Source of the DNA: Pelagibacterales bacterium SAG-MED20
GTDB lineage: Bacteria; Pseudomonadota; Alphaproteobacteria; Pelagibacterales; Pelagibacteraceae
Assembly: GCA_014653975.1 (NCBI GenBank)
Contig: JACWDR010000006.1
Coordinates: forward strand, 1 to 34,589
Length of the DNA: 34,589 bases
Direction: 5' to 3'
Shown: piece by piece, positions 31,603 to 34,589 of the stretch
Numbering within the stretch: the first letter of the stretch is position 1
How the letters are laid out: the number at the start of each line of letters is the position of its first letter
The notes under the pieces: model-generated
The model's input: only the letters and a program-made list of their open reading frames with translations
Told to the model about the DNA's origin: nothing
The model's database searches: none
Program-made: the position numbers and the translations under genes

Positions 31603-32978
31603 ATCATTTTTTTAGGATTTACAATTTTGTTATAATCTTTTTCTTTAATAAGACCTGTTTTAAGAGTTTCATGCTTTAATGTTGTGTTATTTTTTAAGGC
31701 CTTTTTCGCAATACTCGCTGCATTGTCATAACCAATGTGAGGCGCTAAAGCAGTAACTAGCATTAATGAGTTATCTAAATGATCTTGAATTTTTTTTTTA
31801 TTTGCTTTAATCCCTTTTACACAATATATGGCAAAATTTTTTGTACTATCAGCAATAATATCTATTGATTGTAATATGTTGTGAGCAATTACTGGTTTGA
31901 ATACATTTAGCTCAAAGTGACCATGGGACCCAGCTAAAGTAATCCCCGCATGATTCCCTATAACTTTTACACAAACCATAGTAACTGCTTCACATTGTGT
32001 AGGGTTTACCTTTCCAGGCATAATTGAAGAACCAGGTTCATTTTCTGGTAATATTAATTCACCATAGCCAGCTCTAGGTCCAGAACCTAAGAACCTAATA
32101 TCATTCGAAATTTTCATTAATGCTACCGCACAGGTATTCAGCGTTCCTGAAAAATTAACAATCGAGTCATGTGCAGCAAGCTCTGCAAATTTATTTTTTG
32201 CAGGTTTAAATGGGATCTTAGTATATTTTGCTATCTCTTTAATAATTTTTTTATCAAAACCTTTTTTTGAATTTATCCCAGTCCCAACGGCAGTACCACC
32301 CTGTGCAAGAAAATATATCTCTTTGAGTGCATATTCAATCCTTTCAATACATTTTTTTAATTGTTCGTGGTAACCAGAAAACTCTTGACCAAGAGATAGG
32401 GGAGTTGCATCTTGTAAATGAGTTCTTCCAATTTTGATAATATTCTTAAATTCTTTAGATTTCCTATTTAATTCTTTTTCTAAAATTTTTAAGCTAGGCA
32501 AAAGTTTTCCTAAAGTTTCTTGAGCAACAGATATATGCATTGCTGTTGGAAAAACATCATTTGTAGATTGAGATTTATTTACATGATCATTTGGGTGTAC
32601 TGGTTTCTTAGATCCTTTTTTGCCCCCCATAATTTCAATTGCTCTGTTAGCAATTACTTCATTTACGTTCATATTAGTTTGAGTACCCGATCCTGTTTGC
32701 CAGACTTTTAAAGGAAAATTTTTATCAAGCTTGCCTTTTATAACTTCCTCTGAAGCTTTCATTATTGAATTACTAATTTTATTATTAATTTGTTTTTCTT
32801 TAAAATGCACTAATGCAGCTGATCTTTTGATAATAGCAATAGATTTTATTATTGATGTGTTAACTAAAATTTTTCCTATATTAAAAAACTTATTAGATCT
32901 TTGTGTGGATGCTCCCCAGTATTTATCATCTGGCACATTAACACTTCCTATACTATCGAATTCTTTTCTTAATTTCAT
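31590..32978 (-). CDS. fumC: Fumarate hydratase class II
   Basis: Iron-independent fumarase of the TCA cycle, interconverting fumarate and malate. The 462 residues carry all aspartase/fumarase family blocks: the TGSGTQTNMNVNEV loop, HPNDHVNKSQSTNDVFP, GRTHLQDATPLSLGQEFSGY with catalytic His187, the QGGTAVGTGIN segment, and the signature GSSIMPGKVNPTQCE (about 316-330) with catalytic Ser318. Length and the motifs KSQSTNDVFPTA and HLQDATPL point to fumarase rather than aspartase. It is divergent from the MazG-like gene with a 65-base gap holding TATA-like boxes. Confidence 0.95.
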   Translation of the reverse strand: MKLRKEFDSIGSVNVPDDKYWGASTQRSNKFFNIGKILVNTSIIKSIAIIKRSAALVHFKEKQINNKISNSIMKASEEVIKGKLDKNFPLKVWQTGSGTQTNMNVNEVIANRAIEIMGGKKGSKKPVHPNDHVNKSQSTNDVFPTAMHISVAQETLGKLLPSLKILEKELNRKSKEFKNIIKIGRTHLQDATPLSLGQEFSGYHEQLKKCIERIEYALKEIYFLAQGGTAVGTGINSKKGFDKKIIKEIAKYTKIPFKPAKNKFAELAAHDSIVNFSGTLNTCAVALMKISNDIRFLGSGPRAGYGELILPENEPGSSIMPGKVNPTQCEAVTMVCVKVIGNHAGITLAGSHGHFELNVFKPVIAHNILQSIDIIADSTKNFAIYCVKGIKANKKKIQDHLDNSLMLVTALAPHIGYDNAASIAKKALKNNTTLKHETLKTGLIKEKDYNKIVNPKKMIYPA

Positions 32979-33033
32979 TGATTAATATATAATAAACATT
33001 CAATATAGTTATACATTAAATTTAAAAAACTTA

Positions 33034-33038
33034 CAGGA
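33034..33038 (+). promoter_or_regulatory. Ribosome binding site of the MazG-like gene
   Basis: AGGAG lies 5 bases before the ATG at 33044. It is among the few canonical Shine-Dalgarno sites in the window and supports this start. Confidence 0.7.
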
Positions 33039-33043
33039 GCTAA

Positions 33044-33436
33044 ATGTCAAATTTCAATAAAGTAAAAATTTTCATGGAAACCTTTGGTCAAGAGATTAAA
33101 AATAAACCTTCATTAAGCACTGATAAGATTAATAAACTTAGGTATGACTTAATTAAAGAAGAATTAGAAGAGCTTAAGTTTGCTATTGAAAATAAGGATC
33201 TTTTAGAGGTTGCAGATGCATTAACAGATATATTATATGTCACATATGGCGCTGGTCATGCTTTTGGTATCGACCTAGATAGATGTTTTGAAGAGGTTCA
33301 GAATTCAAATATGAGTAAGTTGGATGAAAATGGAAAGCCAATTTATAATGAAACTGGAAAAGTAATGAAGGGTCCAAAATATTTCAAGCCTAATTTAAGT
33401 AAATTTATAGATTATACAAAATTAAATAATAAATAG
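33044..33436 (+). CDS. MazG/HisE-like nucleotide pyrophosphohydrolase
   Basis: Predicted all-alpha NTP pyrophosphohydrolase that hydrolyses a nucleoside triphosphate, or a phosphoribosyl nucleotide, to the monophosphate. The 130 residues contain the metal-binding pattern of the superfamily: EExxE as Glu39, Glu40 and Glu43, then ExxDxxxD as Glu55, Asp58 and Asp62 (LLEVADALTDILYV). A further conserved block is GIDLDRCFEEVQNSNMSK, with a short tail DENGKPIYNETGK…KGPKYFKPN as in phage-like and bacterial small MazG-type proteins. The substrate is not evident; housecleaning of dUTP or damaged nucleotides is typical. It ends directly before the phosphoribosyltransferase-like gene, with no gap, so they likely form one transcript. 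Confidence 0.85.
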   Translation: MSNFNKVKIFMETFGQEIKNKPSLSTDKINKLRYDLIKEELEELKFAIENKDLLEVADALTDILYVTYGAGHAFGIDLDRCFEEVQNSNMSKLDENGKPIYNETGKVMKGPKYFKPNLSKFIDYTKLNNK

Positions 33437-33955
33437 ATGAACACAAAAAATCTTGATCTTTCTAAATCAAAAATTCTAGTAAATTCTGAAAATTTGCTAA
33501 GTGATGTTAACCTGTTGGCTGTTCAATTAAAAAATAAATTTCAAGATGAGCTGTTGTATTCTTTGGTTTTAAAAGGTGGAAAAACATTATTCAATTTGAT
33601 CAGCAATACGCTAGGTAATAATTTAATAGAAATACCAATAAATCTATCCAAGATTGAGTCGAGTTATGACTTTGATTCAGATTGTTTTTCTAATGAAAAA
33701 ATAAACAATAAGAATGTTTTATTGATAGATGGGATTATAATAAGCGGGATGACTCATTTAAATTTAATGAAAAAAATAGTAAAACATAACCCCAAGTCAA
33801 TTTCTCTGGTATCTCTAGCAAAAAAAAAAGGACATGCAAATTTTGAAAAAATGAGTCTATACACAATTTACACTTTTAATAAAGAATTTGTTGCTGGATG
33901 TGGTATTGGCGAACCTCCTTTTTCTGATTCCCATTCTTTGTATGATCTTTCTTGA
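33437..33955 (+). CDS. Phosphoribosyltransferase-like protein, HPRT-related, altered PRPP motif
   Basis: The 172 residues resemble type I phosphoribosyltransferases, closest in layout to hypoxanthine PRTase. The PPi loop LVLKGGKTLF (about 43-53) matches the HPRT pattern LKGG. The PRPP-binding block is NVLLIDGIIISGMT at 93-106. FVAGCGIGEPPFSDSHSLYDLS at the end matches the F-V-V/A-G-x-G-[LIM] C-terminal block of HPRT. In active enzymes the PRPP block reads V-[LIV]-[LIV]-[VI]-[DE]-D-I-I-D-[TS]-G-x-T. Here the second acidic residue is Gly99 and the general-base Asp is Ile102, so catalysis is doubtful. It directly follows the MazG-like gene. It could be a PRPP or nucleotide sensor, a regulatory subunit, or an enzyme with another mechanism. 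Confidence 0.7.
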   Translation: MNTKNLDLSKSKILVNSENLLSDVNLLAVQLKNKFQDELLYSLVLKGGKTLFNLISNTLGNNLIEIPINLSKIESSYDFDSDCFSNEKINNKNVLLIDGIIISGMTHLNLMKKIVKHNPKSISLVSLAKKKGHANFEKMSLYTIYTFNKEFVAGCGIGEPPFSDSHSLYDLS

Positions 33956-34000
33956 TAAAAATATTTTATAAATGTTTGAAGCAAACTTTATAGCTGAAAT

Positions 34001-34589
34001 TTAACGGACTACTAAATCTAATTTTTGTTTACCCAATCTCTCATTACCATGCTCTGTAACTAAATATGTTTCTCCTAAATTCATAGCTAGTTCATTTTCT
34101 GAGTCCATAAGTATCATGTGCATGAAAAAGACATTGCCAGGTTGAATGATATAAGGATTACCTTTGTAAAGCATTGGCCAGTCCATCCAATTTGGAGAAA
34201 ATGTAGAGCCTAAAGCATAACCACAAGCATTCATTCTGGCTTTATTATATCCAAGATCGTCAAATGTTTTTGCATGGATATCAAAAACATCACCAACAGT
34301 TTTTCCAGGTATCAAAGTTTTTTCACAATTAGTTAATGCGTCTACACAGGCTTTGTGCATTTTAACTTGTTTTGAACTCACTTTGCCTATTGGGATTGTT
34401 CTGAACATTGCCGAATGGTAATGTTTGAAGGTTCCCGCCCATTCTATACTTAATTGATCTATTTTAGATAAGGTTCTTTTCTCAGATTGATATCTACAAA
34501 GTAAGGCATTATGTCCAGAGCCGATAATGTACTCATTAGCTGGATAATCACCACCACCCTCAAAAACAGCTCTTTGCATCTCCGCTAAA
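34001..34589 (-). CDS. M24-family (creatinase/ectoine-hydrolase-like) protein, C-terminal part, cut by the window
   Basis: The frame is open to the right edge, with LAE read before the first Met near 34579, so only the last part (about 195 residues) is seen. It has the pita-bread fold pattern of M24 proteins: a strand DQLSIEWAGTFKHYHSAMFRTIPIG, a CGYALGSTFSPNWMDWPMLY block, and VFFMHMILMD followed by LGETYLVTEHGNERL. The usual metal-binding residues are changed: the D-A-G…S-D pair reads E-W-A-G…S-A, and the H-G-x-G-H block has no His. That fits metal-free members such as creatinase and the ectoine hydrolases DoeA/EutD. The substrate is uncertain. Confidence 0.7.
   Translation of the reverse strand, partial: LAEMQRAVFEGGGDYPANEYIIGSGHNALLCRYQSEKRTLSKIDQLSIEWAGTFKHYHSAMFRTIPIGKVSSKQVKMHKACVDALTNCEKTLIPGKTVGDVFDIHAKTFDDLGYNKARMNACGYALGSTFSPNWMDWPMLYKGNPYIIQPGNVFFMHMILMDSENELAMNLGETYLVTEHGNERLGKQKLDLVVR

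Noticed and set aside
34001..34589. DMSP lyase DddP
   Set aside because: DddP is also an M24-fold protein but keeps metal-binding Asp residues; here the equivalent positions are Glu and Ala, and the N-terminal half is not visible.

Overview
The window is a stretch of a low-G+C, very compact alphaproteobacterial chromosome of the streamlined marine type (SAR11/Pelagibacterales-like or a convergently reduced relative). This placement rests on the strongly A/T-biased coding, the very short or overlapping gene junctions, the alphaproteobacterial gene orders (rpoD with a likely dnaG tail upstream; dcw cluster followed by lpxC-bamD-ligA), the alpha-type FtsZ tail and the meso-DAP type peptidoglycan genes. 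The exact clade cannot be settled by reading alone. I see no CRISPR array, prophage, insertion sequence or toxin-antitoxin pair.

Layout. 1-2212: probable DnaG tail, rpoD (housekeeping sigma factor), a tRNA-Val(GAC) with an abnormal elbow, and a CAT-anticodon tRNA. 2233-3636 (minus): mlaC and mlaA, lipid-transport components of the outer membrane. 3706-4880: an AmiD-like muropeptide amidase and the RNase P RNA gene. 5057-26394: an uninterrupted 21-kb plus-strand block that begins at a probable MraZ-controlled promoter and runs mraZ, ftsZ, rsmH, ftsL, ftsI, murE-murF (one fused gene), mraY, murD, ftsW, murG, murC, murB, ddl, ftsQ, ftsA, lpxC, bamD, ligA. Most junctions overlap or lie within a few bases, so translational coupling is likely. 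26377-30104 (minus): an aminopeptidase P and a UvrD/PcrA helicase. 30145-31602: an AsmA-like membrane-anchored protein. 31590-32978 (minus): class II fumarase. 33044-33955: a two-gene unit of a MazG/HisE-like nucleotide pyrophosphohydrolase and a phosphoribosyltransferase-like protein with a damaged catalytic motif. 34001-34589 (minus): C-terminal part of a creatinase/ectoine-hydrolase-like M24 protein that leaves the window.

How it works together. The central block holds almost the whole pathway from UDP-MurNAc to lipid II (MurB-G, MraY, Ddl), the divisome proteins that use it (FtsZ, FtsA, FtsQ, FtsL, FtsW, FtsI), and outer-membrane biogenesis (LpxC, BamD); the mla genes and the amidase next door add lipid trafficking and wall recycling. 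The main departures from the textbook order are ftsZ placed between mraZ and rsmH instead of after ftsA, the murE-murF fusion, and the absence of recN between bamD and ligA.

The most unusual signals are the tRNA-Val elbow, the moved ftsZ under a three-box MraZ operator, and the phosphoribosyltransferase without its catalytic aspartate. I found no convincing wholly new multi-gene system; most of the window is essential housekeeping.
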